Shown: positions 1 through 6,599 of the stretch, piece by piece | How the letters are laid out: every line of letters starts with the position of its first letter | Numbering within the stretch: position 1 is the first letter of the stretch | Source: Pedobacter sp. | GTDB lineage: Bacteria > Bacteroidota > Bacteroidia > Sphingobacteriales > Sphingobacteriaceae | NCBI GenBank assembly: GCA_030149995.1 | Contig: JASLGV010000116.1 | Location: forward strand, 1 to 7,031 | Direction of reading: 5' to 3' | DNA length: 7,031 nt | Position numbers and translations under genes: made by a program | The notes under the pieces: model-generated | Seen by the model: only the letters and a program-made list of their open reading frames with translations | What the model was told of the DNA's origin: nothing | Databases searched by the model: none

Positions 1-61
1 GTAAGATTTAAAGCGTATGGCTGGTAATTTTCACCTACACTTTTCTTAAGCCTTTATCTTT

Positions 62-1432
62 TTAGATTCCAAATTTTTCAATTCTGCGGTACAGGGCTGC
101 GCGGGTAAGTCCGAGTTCTGCCGCTGCTTTGGATATGTTTCCTTTATACTTATCGATTGCTTTTTGTACCATCATTTTTTCCATATCCTCTAAAGCCATT
201 TCATCGGGCAGGGTATTGTTGCCTGAGAAACGCTGCGGACTCAATTGTAAATCGTTGTCGGTTATTTCCCGGCCATCGCTCATAATAACAGCTCTTTCAA
301 GTACATGCTGCAATTCGCGTACATTTCCCGGCCATTTATATTCGAGCAATAAAGCCTGGGCCTTGTTGCTCAGCTGCCTGATTTCTTTATGATATTTGTT
401 GCTGAAAACCTGCATAAAATGATTGGCGAGCAATAAGATGTCGTTGCCACGTTTGCGCAAAGGTGGCAGCACAAGTTCTACAGTGTTGATCCGGAACAAC
501 AAATCCTGACGAAATGTATTCTTGACCACCATTTCATTAAGCGGCATGTTGGTGGCTGTAATAAGACGCACATTTATTTTACGTTCTTTGCTTTCGCCCA
601 GGCGGATTACGGTTCTGTTCTGAAGTACACTTAAAAGCTTGGCTTGGGCCGAAAGACTGAGGTTACCGATTTCATCGAGAAATATGGTACCACCATCTGC
701 CAGCTCAAAGCGGCCGGGTTTATCTTCTTTTGCATCTGTAAAAGCACCTTTGGCATAACCGAATAATTCGCTTTCAAAAAGGTTTTCGTTGAGCGAGCCC
801 AGGTCTACATGCATAAAGGGCTGGTTTTTTCTTTGCGAATACCGGTGGATTTCATACGCAAATACCTGTTTACCTGTACCATTTTCGCCCAGAATAAGCA
901 CATTTGCATCGGTAGGAGCCACCTTAGTAAGGGTGTTTTGAAGTTGTTCAATACCTTCAGAATGGCCTACAATGTTTTCAAAACCCCGGCTCATGTCTTT
1001 TTGCAGCGAAGAGTGTATTTTCTCTAACTTTTTAACCTTTCTTGTCGATTCGCGAAGTTTGGACGCAGCAGAAAGAGTGGCGAAAAGCTTTTCATTTTCC
1101 CAGGGCTTAAGAATAAAATCGGTAGCACCTTTTTTAATCGCTTTTACAGCCAGCTCCACGTTGCCAAATGCCGTCATCAAAATAATTACATAATCTTTAT
1201 CGATGGAGAGAATGTGTTCGAGCCAGTAAAGACCTTCCCGGCCATCGCTTGCGCCTTTCTGGTAGTTCATATCCAATAGAATAATATCTACCTCGTGCTT
1301 GCTGAGTAAAACATTGATCTCTTTAGGCGATTTACAGGTAATAACCTGTTTAACCTGCTGCTTTAAAAACAACCGGGCACTTAAGAGAATGTCATCATCA
1401 TCATCAATTATTAAAACATTGGCATCTAACAT
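62..1432 (-). CDS. Sigma-54-dependent response regulator, NtrC family (receiver - AAA+ - Fis HTH)
   Basis: This is a complete 456-aa two-component activator expected to drive sigma-54 promoters after phosphorylation. The receiver domain (about residues 5-120) has an Asp-rich acidic pocket (10-14), phospho-acceptor D54, T87 and K109. The AAA+ domain (about 153-375) has Walker A GENGTGKQ (182-189), an L1 loop reading GAFTDA (229-234) in place of the usual GAFTGA, Walker B IFLDE (250-254), the arginine-finger region FRQDLLFR (307-314) and sensor II WPGNVREL (367-374). A Fis-type helix-turn-helix ends the protein (GNISKAAAELGLTRAALYRR, 431-450). The loop after D54 is longer than usual (NYQKGASDGREG). 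The ATG is the first start after an in-frame upstream stop, and it puts the receiver at the very N-terminus. The gene is divergent from the exporter operon, so that operon is its probable target (inference). Its kinase is not in the window. The family is certain; the stimulus is unknown. Confidence 0.96.
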   Translation of the reverse strand: MLDANVLIIDDDDDILLSARLFLKQQVKQVITCKSPKEINVLLSKHEVDIILLDMNYQKGASDGREGLYWLEHILSIDKDYVIILMTAFGNVELAVKAIKKGATDFILKPWENEKLFATLSAASKLRESTRKVKKLEKIHSSLQKDMSRGFENIVGHSEGIEQLQNTLTKVAPTDANVLILGENGTGKQVFAYEIHRYSQRKNQPFMHVDLGSLNENLFESELFGYAKGAFTDAKEDKPGRFELADGGTIFLDEIGNLSLSAQAKLLSVLQNRTVIRLGESKERKINVRLITATNMPLNEMVVKNTFRQDLLFRINTVELVLPPLRKRGNDILLLANHFMQVFSNKYHKEIRQLSNKAQALLLEYKWPGNVRELQHVLERAVIMSDGREITDNDLQLSPQRFSGNNTLPDEMALEDMEKMMVQKAIDKYKGNISKAAAELGLTRAALYRRIEKFGI

Positions 1433-1460
1433 AATCTGCTTTTAAAATAAAACATTGAGC

Positions 1461-1476
1461 CTCCTGATAACAGGAG
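1461..1476 (-). promoter_or_regulatory. Hairpin with AGGAGG in the leader of the response-regulator gene
   Basis: There is a perfect 6-bp inverted repeat with a 4-nt loop (CTCCTG-ATAA-CAGGAG on the plus strand). Read on the minus strand, the 3' arm carries most of an AGGAGG (1465 down to 1460), a textbook Shine-Dalgarno core that is rare in this A/T-rich window. It lies 27 nt before the regulator ATG but only 4 nt before another ATG (1455-1453). That ATG opens a 9-codon reading frame, MFYFKSRLC, whose stop (1428-1426) overlaps the regulator start. If transcribed, the hairpin could mask the ribosome site and the mini-ORF could couple translation. The stem is short and may be chance. Confidence 0.3.
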
Positions 1477-1510
1477 AAAGGAGAAAAAGTAAGTGCTAAA
1501 TTAAATAAAC

Positions 1511-1547
1511 TGTCCGATGCCGCACATAAACTGTCCGGAAATGAACA
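1511..1547 (+). promoter_or_regulatory. Candidate paired upstream activator sites (two TGT-N10-ACA dyads)
   Basis: Site 1 is TGTCCGATGCCGCACA (1511-1526) and site 2 is TGTCCGGAAATGAACA (1532-1547). Both have the form TGT-N10-ACA. They are embedded in a perfect 12-bp direct repeat, ATAAACTGTCCG (1505-1516 and 1526-1537). The 21-bp period is two helical turns, which places both on the same face of the DNA. Site 1 is the better dyad, with half-sites TGTCCG and TGTGCG. TGT-N10-ACA is the established recognition form for NifA, another sigma-54 activator with a Fis-type HTH. The sites lie about 100-120 bp before the predicted start from the candidate sigma-54 promoter, a usual activator distance. 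Binding by the adjacent regulator is inferred. Confidence 0.55.
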
Positions 1548-1572
1548 TTTAAAGTTTGTTTTTAAGTGTAAG

Positions 1573-1599
1573 TTGCTGTTAGTGAGATGATTAATTTTG
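1573..1599 (+). promoter_or_regulatory. Weak alternative housekeeping promoter of Bacteroidota type
   Basis: TAATTTTG (1592-1599) matches the Bacteroidota -7 consensus TAnnTTTG. A partial -33 element, TTG (1573-1575), lies 16 bp upstream, a little closer than usual. It could give basal expression of the exporter operon beside the sigma-54 element just downstream. The match is short in an AT-rich region, so it is only tentative. Confidence 0.2.
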
Positions 1600-1609
1600 T
1601 TTGGTCTGT

Positions 1610-1626
1610 TTGGCATACCCTTGGAT
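1610..1626 (+). promoter_or_regulatory. Candidate sigma-54 (-24/-12) promoter of the exporter operon
   Basis: The sequence TTGGCATACCCTTGGAT has a near-consensus -24 element (TTGGCA). At the required GG-N10 spacing the -12 element reads GA (1624-1625) instead of GC, so the -12 half is degenerate. Transcription would start near 1637, leaving a leader of about 21 nt before the adaptor ATG at 1658. Support comes mainly from position: it sits downstream of two activator-like dyads and next to a gene for a sigma-54 activator. Confidence 0.45.
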
Positions 1627-1657
1627 ATGATGGTTATCAAAATAGTAAACCGTACAC

Positions 1658-2902
1658 ATGGATAAGAAAATAGAGAAGAAAAAATTTAGTTCCAAAACCT
1701 TTATGATATTGGGGGGCAGTATTGCATTTATTGCCGTGGTGATTTATGGCTATACTTTATCACTAAAAAAGGTATACCGTGCAGATGCCGAAAAATTAAC
1801 CATCAGTAAAGTGCAATATGGAGATTTTGAAGATGTTGTTTTGCTGAATGCCAGTGTTGTACCGTTAACTTCTGTTATTGTAAGTTCTTCTGAAGGGGGA
1901 ACTGTAGCGGAGATTTTTACGGAGAACGGTTCTTCTGTAACCAAGGGAACACCCTTGTTGCGCATTACCAACTCAAACGCCATGCTGGGTTATACTTCCA
2001 GTCAGACCGCAGTAACGGAGCAGATTAACCAGTTGCGTAAATCGAGGCTTGATCTTGAACAAAACCAGCGTGTATTAAACCAGGATTTATTGGATATTGA
2101 AAATAACCTGCGTACAGCTGCCAGGCAATACCGGTTAGACAGTGCTCTTTTTAGCAAAAAAGTAATTACCGTACAGGAGTTTACCAAATCGAACCAGGAT
2201 TATGAATATTATCAGGGCAAACGTAAAATCATCAGAGAAGCCATTGCACAGGAGAACCAAAGTCGTAAAATGCAGCTTTCGCAAATCGATATATCGATGG
2301 GGCAGATGAACGAAAGTCTGGAAATGATTAAAAAGAACATTGAAAACATGACCATTAAGGCACCTGTTTCGGGTAAACTTTCTTCGTACGATCCGGTAAT
2401 TGGAAAATCGTATAATTCGAATGAAATGATCGGTAAGATCGATGTATTGCAGGGTTATAAATTGCAGGCAGGTGTAGATGAATATTATATTAACCGGGTA
2501 AAAGAAGGGCAGACTGCCAGTTGCGAGTTTAACGGACAAACATATAACCTGTTGGTAAGTAAGGTGATTCCGGAGGTTACTGCGGGGCAGTTCCAGGTAG
2601 AAATGGTTTTTAAAGGCCCCGCACCAGAAGGATTAAGAAGAGGTTTATCGCTGCAAACTAAATTAACACTTTCTGATAACAGCAAATCGCTTATTTTATC
2701 GCAGGGACAATTCTTTCAAAGTACCGGGGGCGCATGGGTATTTGTTGTAAATAATGGAAAAGCAACTAAAAGAAATGTAAAAATTGGCCGTAAAAATTAC
2801 CTGTATTATGAAATACTGGAGGGTTTACAGAAGAATGAAGAAGTTATAACTTCTTCTTACGACCAGTTTAACCAATATGATGAAATTGAAATTAAAAAAT
2901 AA
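1658..2902 (+). CDS. HlyD/MacA-type periplasmic adaptor (membrane fusion) protein
   Basis: This 414-aa protein is the expected adaptor linking an inner-membrane ABC permease to an outer-membrane channel in a tripartite exporter. A lysine-rich cytoplasmic tail (1-13) is followed by one membrane segment (about 14-34), so it is an anchored periplasmic protein, not a lipoprotein. The first half of a lipoyl/barrel-sandwich domain lies at about 74-107 (EGGTVAEIFTENGSSVTKG). A long charged Gln/Leu-rich helical hairpin follows (about 113-228). The second lipoyl half contains the family signature TIKAPVSGKL (232-241), and beta-barrel and membrane-proximal domains run to the C-terminus. The length is normal for the family. 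It is the first gene of the operon; the next gene starts 24 bp after its stop. No Shine-Dalgarno precedes the ATG. The family is secure, but the substrate is not determinable. Confidence 0.93.
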   Translation: MDKKIEKKKFSSKTFMILGGSIAFIAVVIYGYTLSLKKVYRADAEKLTISKVQYGDFEDVVLLNASVVPLTSVIVSSSEGGTVAEIFTENGSSVTKGTPLLRITNSNAMLGYTSSQTAVTEQINQLRKSRLDLEQNQRVLNQDLLDIENNLRTAARQYRLDSALFSKKVITVQEFTKSNQDYEYYQGKRKIIREAIAQENQSRKMQLSQIDISMGQMNESLEMIKKNIENMTIKAPVSGKLSSYDPVIGKSYNSNEMIGKIDVLQGYKLQAGVDEYYINRVKEGQTASCEFNGQTYNLLVSKVIPEVTAGQFQVEMVFKGPAPEGLRRGLSLQTKLTLSDNSKSLILSQGQFFQSTGGAWVFVVNNGKATKRNVKIGRKNYLYYEILEGLQKNEEVITSSYDQFNQYDEIEIKK

Positions 2903-2926
2903 TATACTGGTATAAAACCAAAAGAT

Positions 2927-3334
2927 ATGAACCATAAAATTATAAAAAAACTACTGCTGTTTGCCTGCTTAACATTAAGTGTACCGGCAGTATTTGCCCA
3001 AAGCAAAAAGGAAGCAACTTCTAAATGGACAGAAAGCCGGAACGGGGTAACTGCCACCATGGAATTAATTAGCCATACGGCTCCGGGTACACAAAAAGAC
3101 AAAGCAATAATAGCGTTTAAAATTTCGGGCGAACCGTCTAAAGTTTCTGCTGTACAGATTGTAGGTACAGATAAGGTTGCATTAGGACTTGCCGGCAAAG
3201 ATATACAACAAAAATTAACACTTTTACCCGGACATTATACCTTGAAAATTTCGCATGTTACGCTGGGTGTAAAGACATTTGATCTGGAGTTGAAAAAGAG
3301 CGAAGAAACCACTGTTGAATTGATCGTAAAGTAA
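2927..3334 (+). CDS. Small secreted protein of unknown function inside the exporter operon
   Basis: I do not recognise the family of this 135-aa protein. Residues 1-24 form a clear Sec signal peptide: basic start (NHKIIKK), hydrophobic core LLLFACLTLSV, and an AVFA/QS signal peptidase I site. The mature protein is about 111 aa, has no cysteine, and looks all-beta, with alternating hydrophobic strands. The C-terminal half (LLPGHYTLKISHVTLGVKTF, about 98-117, then a strand ending ELIVK) resembles a small PEGA or carboxypeptidase-regulatory-like beta fold; that is a weak visual similarity. Cys14 is a poor lipobox candidate, so it is probably soluble in the periplasm or exported. It lies 24 bp after the adaptor gene and 10 bp before the ATPase gene, which implies co-transcription and a role with the exporter: substrate, chaperone, accessory subunit or sensor. 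All of these are inference. Confidence 0.85.
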   Translation: MNHKIIKKLLLFACLTLSVPAVFAQSKKEATSKWTESRNGVTATMELISHTAPGTQKDKAIIAFKISGEPSKVSAVQIVGTDKVALGLAGKDIQQKLTLLPGHYTLKISHVTLGVKTFDLELKKSEETTVELIVK

Positions 3335-3344
3335 TTTTAATAGC

Positions 3345-4043
3345 ATGATTAAAATAGAAAATCTGGAAAAGGTTTATAAAACCGAAGAGGTTGAAACAAC
3401 TGCCCTGAATGGCATTAACCTGCACGTAAAAACGGGCGAATTTGTTTCTATTATGGGCCCTTCGGGCTGTGGTAAATCTACCTTACTCAATGTAATGGGC
3501 TTATTGGATAAACCAGAAAGCGGTAGTTATAAATTTATCGATACTGAATTGTTAACCTTAAACGACCGCGAACGCTCTAATTTCCGGAAAAAGCATATGG
3601 GATTTGTATTCCAGAATTTTAACCTGATTGATGAATTAACGGTTTTTGAAAACATAGAACTTCCGCTTATTTACAATAAAGTGCCTGCCGGCGAACGTAA
3701 AAAGCTGGTGAATGAAATTATTGAGCGGATGAACATTGTAAACCGGAGCAGCCATTTTCCTCAGCAGCTTTCGGGCGGACAGCAGCAGCGTGTTGCTGTA
3801 GCAAGGGCATTGGTAACCAAGCCCAAACTGATTTTGGCCGATGAGCCTACGGGTAACCTGGATAGCTCGCATGGAAATGAAGTAATGGAACTGCTTTGCG
3901 AGTTAAATGAAACCGGAACCACCATTGTAATGGTAACACACTCCAGCCACGATGCGAGTTTCTCGAACCGGATAATCAATCTGAAAGACGGGCATGTGAT
4001 CTCTGAAAAAGTAAATAAAAGCAGAAACGAAGAATTGATTTAA
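3345..4043 (+). CDS. ABC exporter ATP-binding protein (LolD/MacB-type)
   Basis: This 232-aa cytoplasmic ATPase is expected to power the FtsX-type permeases encoded downstream. All nucleotide-binding motifs are intact: Walker A GPSGCGKST (38-46), Q-loop Q90 in FVFQNFNLIDELTVFENI, signature LSGGQQQR (142-149), Walker B LILADEP (162-168) with catalytic E167, D-loop GNLD (170-173) and switch H199 in VTHS. The GNLDSS stretch and the overall length are typical of the MacB/LolD/FtsE branch (type VII ABC transporters), where the ATPase pairs with MacB-PCD/FtsX permeases and often does mechanical work instead of classical transport. The start lies 10 bp after the preceding stop and has no Shine-Dalgarno. 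A 144-bp gap separates it from the permease gene. Confidence 0.96.
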   Translation: MIKIENLEKVYKTEEVETTALNGINLHVKTGEFVSIMGPSGCGKSTLLNVMGLLDKPESGSYKFIDTELLTLNDRERSNFRKKHMGFVFQNFNLIDELTVFENIELPLIYNKVPAGERKKLVNEIIERMNIVNRSSHFPQQLSGGQQQRVAVARALVTKPKLILADEPTGNLDSSHGNEVMELLCELNETGTTIVMVTHSSHDASFSNRIINLKDGHVISEKVNKSRNEELI

Positions 4044-4081
4044 TTTTTTTAAAGGATTTAGTTTTAGTTAATGAAAGCCAG

Positions 4082-4110
4082 CCGAAATCTTCCCGTAGGG
4101 GAAGATTCGG
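4082..4110 (+). other. Strong intergenic RNA hairpin between ATPase and permease genes
   Basis: CCGAAATCTTCCC (4082-4094) pairs with GGGAAGATTCGG (4099-4110) across a GTAG loop. This gives a 12-bp stem with a single bulged A. No T-run follows (the next bases are TAAAGGCGATT), so it does not fit a standard intrinsic terminator. A partial-termination, RNA-processing or mRNA-stability element that sets the ATPase:permease ratio fits the position, as would a dispersed intergenic repeat. Function is inferred; the structure is read directly from the sequence. Confidence 0.6.
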
Positions 4111-4151
4111 TAAAGGCGATTCTAAAACAAAAAACAAAGCTTTGCTAAGGG

Positions 4152-4179
4152 TTCATTACCTGATATTCATTACCTGATA
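4152..4179 (+). repeat. Perfect 14-bp tandem repeat (two copies) before the permease start
   Basis: TTCATTACCTGATA occurs twice head to tail (4152-4165 and 4166-4179), ending 8 bp before the permease ATG at 4188. Its core TACCTGAT recurs at 6566-6573, upstream of the second permease. It may be a slippage duplication or part of a translation or regulator site. No function can be assigned. Confidence 0.8.
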
Positions 4180-4187
4180 CAACAAAA

Positions 4188-6545
4188 ATGTTTAAATTAA
4201 ACTTAAAAATAGCCTTACGGAACCTATGGAAAAATAAAGGTTTTTCACTGATTAATATTGGTGGATTGGCTATTGGCTTGGCCAGCTGTATGGTTTTATT
4301 ATTATATGTTGCTTACGAGTGGGGCTACGATAAGCAGTTTTCGGATTACGAGAATACATATATCGTTATAAACAATCAGAAAACAGCAGCTGAAACGTTT
4401 AGTTTTCCTGTTACTCCAGGTGTACTGGCCAATGAGGCACAGACAAAAATTGCGGGCGTGGCCAATGTAGCAAGATTGTCTGATCCTGAATCTAAGCTGA
4501 TTACTTATAAAGAGAACAACTTTAAAAAAGCAGGTGTTTTTGCCGATCCGGAGTTTCTTAAAATTTTAGATTATAAGATTTTAAAGGGAAACCGCCCCCA
4601 GCTCTTGAAAAATCCAAACAGCATCGTAATCAGTGAAACTTTAGCTAAAAATTTATTTGGAAGCGAAGATCCAATTAATAAAGTTATCAGCCTTAACAAG
4701 GATGAACCTTTACAGGTAGAAGGTGTAATGGCCGATGTACCGAAAAACAGTAGTTTCCAGTTTGATTACATTTTACCCTGGAATTTATTTGAGAAGGAAA
4801 ATCCGTTTATCAAAACGGTTGGCTGGGACAGTAATTTCTGCATAACATTAATTCAGATGCAAAAGAATAGTGATCTGAATGCGGCCAATAAGGACTTAAG
4901 AAATTTCTTTCGTAACCACGATCAAACCAGTAATTGCGAGGCATGGATGTTTCCGCTTACCAAGTGGCATTTGTATAATAAATTCGAAAATGGTGTTTCG
5001 GTAGGCGGGAAAATAGATCAGCTGAAAATCTTTTTACTGCTGGCTTTTAGCATTCTGCTGATTGCCTGCGTAAACTTTATGAATCTTTCTACAGCAAAAT
5101 CAGAGAAAAGATCAAAGGAGGTAGGGGTAAGAAAAGCAATTGGCTCGTCGAGAATCCATTTAATAAAACAATTCTTACTGGAATCTTTCTTATTATCTCT
5201 TTTCAGCATGATGCTGGCCTTTATCCTTATAGAAATAAGTCTGCCTTATTTTAATAATCTATTGAATATAAGTCTGCAAATTAATTATGGCGATTGGCGG
5301 TTCTGGTCAACTTTTGTGGCATTAACATTTATAACCGGTTTTGTTGCGGGTAGCTATCCTGCCTTTTATTTGTCTTCTTTTGAGCCGATTAAGGTACTTA
5401 AAGGCTTTACCTTAAATGGAAATTCTTCTTTATCTGTTAGGAAGTTTTTAGTTGTTTTTCAATTTGTATTTGCGGCTTGTTTAATTGTTTGTACGGGTTT
5501 TATTTACCGTCAGCTCAATTACATCCGCCTAAAACCAATCGGTTACGATAAAAACAACCTGATCGAAATCCCCGTTGAGGGCGAACTTTACAGTTCTGAA
5601 AAAAGGGTTTTGCTAAAAGATCAGCTTTTAAAATCAGGTGCGGTAACGGATGTAACTGAATTTAGTGCTTCTTTGACAGCGGGTGGTAACAACGGTTATG
5701 GAGTAGACTGGCCGGGGAAAAATCCCAACGAAAGCGTATTGGTAAACTTTAGGTGGGCAGGTTACGATTTTGTTAAAACAACCGGGATGACTTTGGTGAG
5801 CGGCCGCGATTTTTCGACAGCGTTTGCCGATACAGCCAATGTACTTGTAAACGAAGAGCTGGTTAAAATTATGGGATTAAAGGATCCTGTTGGCAAACAG
5901 ATTACCTGGGGCCGCCCGGTTACCATTATTGGTGTGTTAAAAGATTATATAATGGAATCGGCTTACAAAAAACCGGCTCCTTTAATTATGGCCATGAACG
6001 GTGATAAAACAAATATGATTTTGAGATTAAATCCCAATCAGAACCTAACATCATCCTTAAACATTATTGATGGCCTTGTTAAAGAGATTAATCCTGCTTT
6101 CCCGGTTGAAAGGAGATTTGTAGACGAGAAATTTGAGGCCAAATTCAGAGACGAGAAATTATTGGGAACACTTTCCAACTGGTTTGGTGGTTTTGCTGTT
6201 TTCATTTCTTGCTTAGGTTTACTGGGGCTGGCCTTATACATGGCTGAGCAACGCAAAAAAGAGATTAGTATACGCAAGGTTTTGGGCGCCAGTACTGGTA
6301 ATATCCTAACCCTTTTAAATAAAGATTTTATCAGGCTGGTTCTTATTGCCAATCTGATTGCTTTTCCAATTGCTTATATTATTGTAAACCAATGGCTATC
6401 GGGATATGAATATCGTGTTTCAATTTCGTTATTACCATTTGTTGGAGCCATTGGCTTATCTGTTCTGATAGCCATTTTAACGGTCAGCGTGCAATCCTTT
6501 AAAGTAGCAAAGGCCAACCCAATAGATGCATTAAAATATGAATAG
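4188..6545 (+). CDS. ABC exporter permease with two MacB-PCD/FtsX modules
   Basis: This 785-aa inner-membrane permease is about twice the size of a single MacB-type unit. The N-terminal module has one membrane segment (about 20-42), a large periplasmic MacB-PCD domain (about 43-278), then an FtsX block with three segments (about 280-300, 325-350, 371-397). The C-terminal module repeats this: one segment (about 419-440), a second periplasmic domain (about 445-665) and three segments (about 667-686, 718-737, 749-771). Both FtsX blocks carry the coupling-helix motif that contacts the ATPase: EVGVRKAIGSS (about 310-320) and EISIRKVLGAS (about 692-702). The C-terminus NPIDALKYE is typical of the family. 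One chain could thus supply both transmembrane halves. The start is supported by the near-identical N-terminus of the next gene. Partners are the ATPase at 3345-4043 and the adaptor at 1658-2902. The substrate is unknown. Confidence 0.95.
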   Translation: MFKLNLKIALRNLWKNKGFSLINIGGLAIGLASCMVLLLYVAYEWGYDKQFSDYENTYIVINNQKTAAETFSFPVTPGVLANEAQTKIAGVANVARLSDPESKLITYKENNFKKAGVFADPEFLKILDYKILKGNRPQLLKNPNSIVISETLAKNLFGSEDPINKVISLNKDEPLQVEGVMADVPKNSSFQFDYILPWNLFEKENPFIKTVGWDSNFCITLIQMQKNSDLNAANKDLRNFFRNHDQTSNCEAWMFPLTKWHLYNKFENGVSVGGKIDQLKIFLLLAFSILLIACVNFMNLSTAKSEKRSKEVGVRKAIGSSRIHLIKQFLLESFLLSLFSMMLAFILIEISLPYFNNLLNISLQINYGDWRFWSTFVALTFITGFVAGSYPAFYLSSFEPIKVLKGFTLNGNSSLSVRKFLVVFQFVFAACLIVCTGFIYRQLNYIRLKPIGYDKNNLIEIPVEGELYSSEKRVLLKDQLLKSGAVTDVTEFSASLTAGGNNGYGVDWPGKNPNESVLVNFRWAGYDFVKTTGMTLVSGRDFSTAFADTANVLVNEELVKIMGLKDPVGKQITWGRPVTIIGVLKDYIMESAYKKPAPLIMAMNGDKTNMILRLNPNQNLTSSLNIIDGLVKEINPAFPVERRFVDEKFEAKFRDEKLLGTLSNWFGGFAVFISCLGLLGLALYMAEQRKKEISIRKVLGASTGNILTLLNKDFIRLVLIANLIAFPIAYIIVNQWLSGYEYRVSISLLPFVGAIGLSVLIAILTVSVQSFKVAKANPIDALKYE

Positions 6546-6599
6546 TGTAAAAAGCAAGTTTCTTATACCTGATTTCTACACCTTAAAAACCTACTTACT

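Noticed and set aside
1..27. Open plus-strand frame VRFKAYGW ending in TAA at 25-27, possibly the end of a convergent gene
   Set aside because: Only eight codons are visible with no recognisable motif, and a short run without stops is expected by chance. The minus strand of 1-61 shows no ATG that would start a downstream kinase gene either.
1404..1640. Minus-strand 78-aa ORF overlapping the regulator start and filling the divergent control region
   Set aside because: It has no recognisable domain, a Cys/Phe/Ser-rich composition typical of chance frames, and it overlaps the start of a certain gene and the promoter elements.
1630..1665. Plus-strand 11-codon ORF (MVIKIVNRTHG) overlapping the adaptor start
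   Set aside because: If the sigma-54-like promoter is right, transcription starts near 1637, downstream of this ATG. There is no ribosome site for it.
2135..2539. Minus-strand 134-aa ORF within the adaptor gene
   Set aside because: It is an antisense shadow of a clearly coding HlyD-type gene; its composition is Phe/Ile/Arg-rich with no domain and no start context.
2960..2970. Possible lipoprotein lipobox at Cys14 of the small secreted protein
   Set aside because: The residues before it (L-F-A-C) put Phe at -2, the hydrophobic core before the Cys would be too short, and a much better signal peptidase I site (AVFA/QS) lies ten residues on.
2857..3198. Minus-strand 113-aa ORF opposite the small secreted protein
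   Set aside because: The plus-strand frame has a proper signal peptide, operon spacing and beta-rich mature sequence. The antisense frame overlaps the adaptor end and shows no coding features.
4082..4110. Intrinsic terminator ending the operon after the ATPase gene
   Set aside because: The stem is good but no T-run follows on the plus strand, and the downstream permease is the functional partner of the ATPase, so full termination here is unlikely.
4135..4144. Palindrome CAAAGCTTTG as a regulator site
   Set aside because: A single 10-bp palindrome in AT-rich DNA without a second copy or promoter beside it is not enough to call a site.
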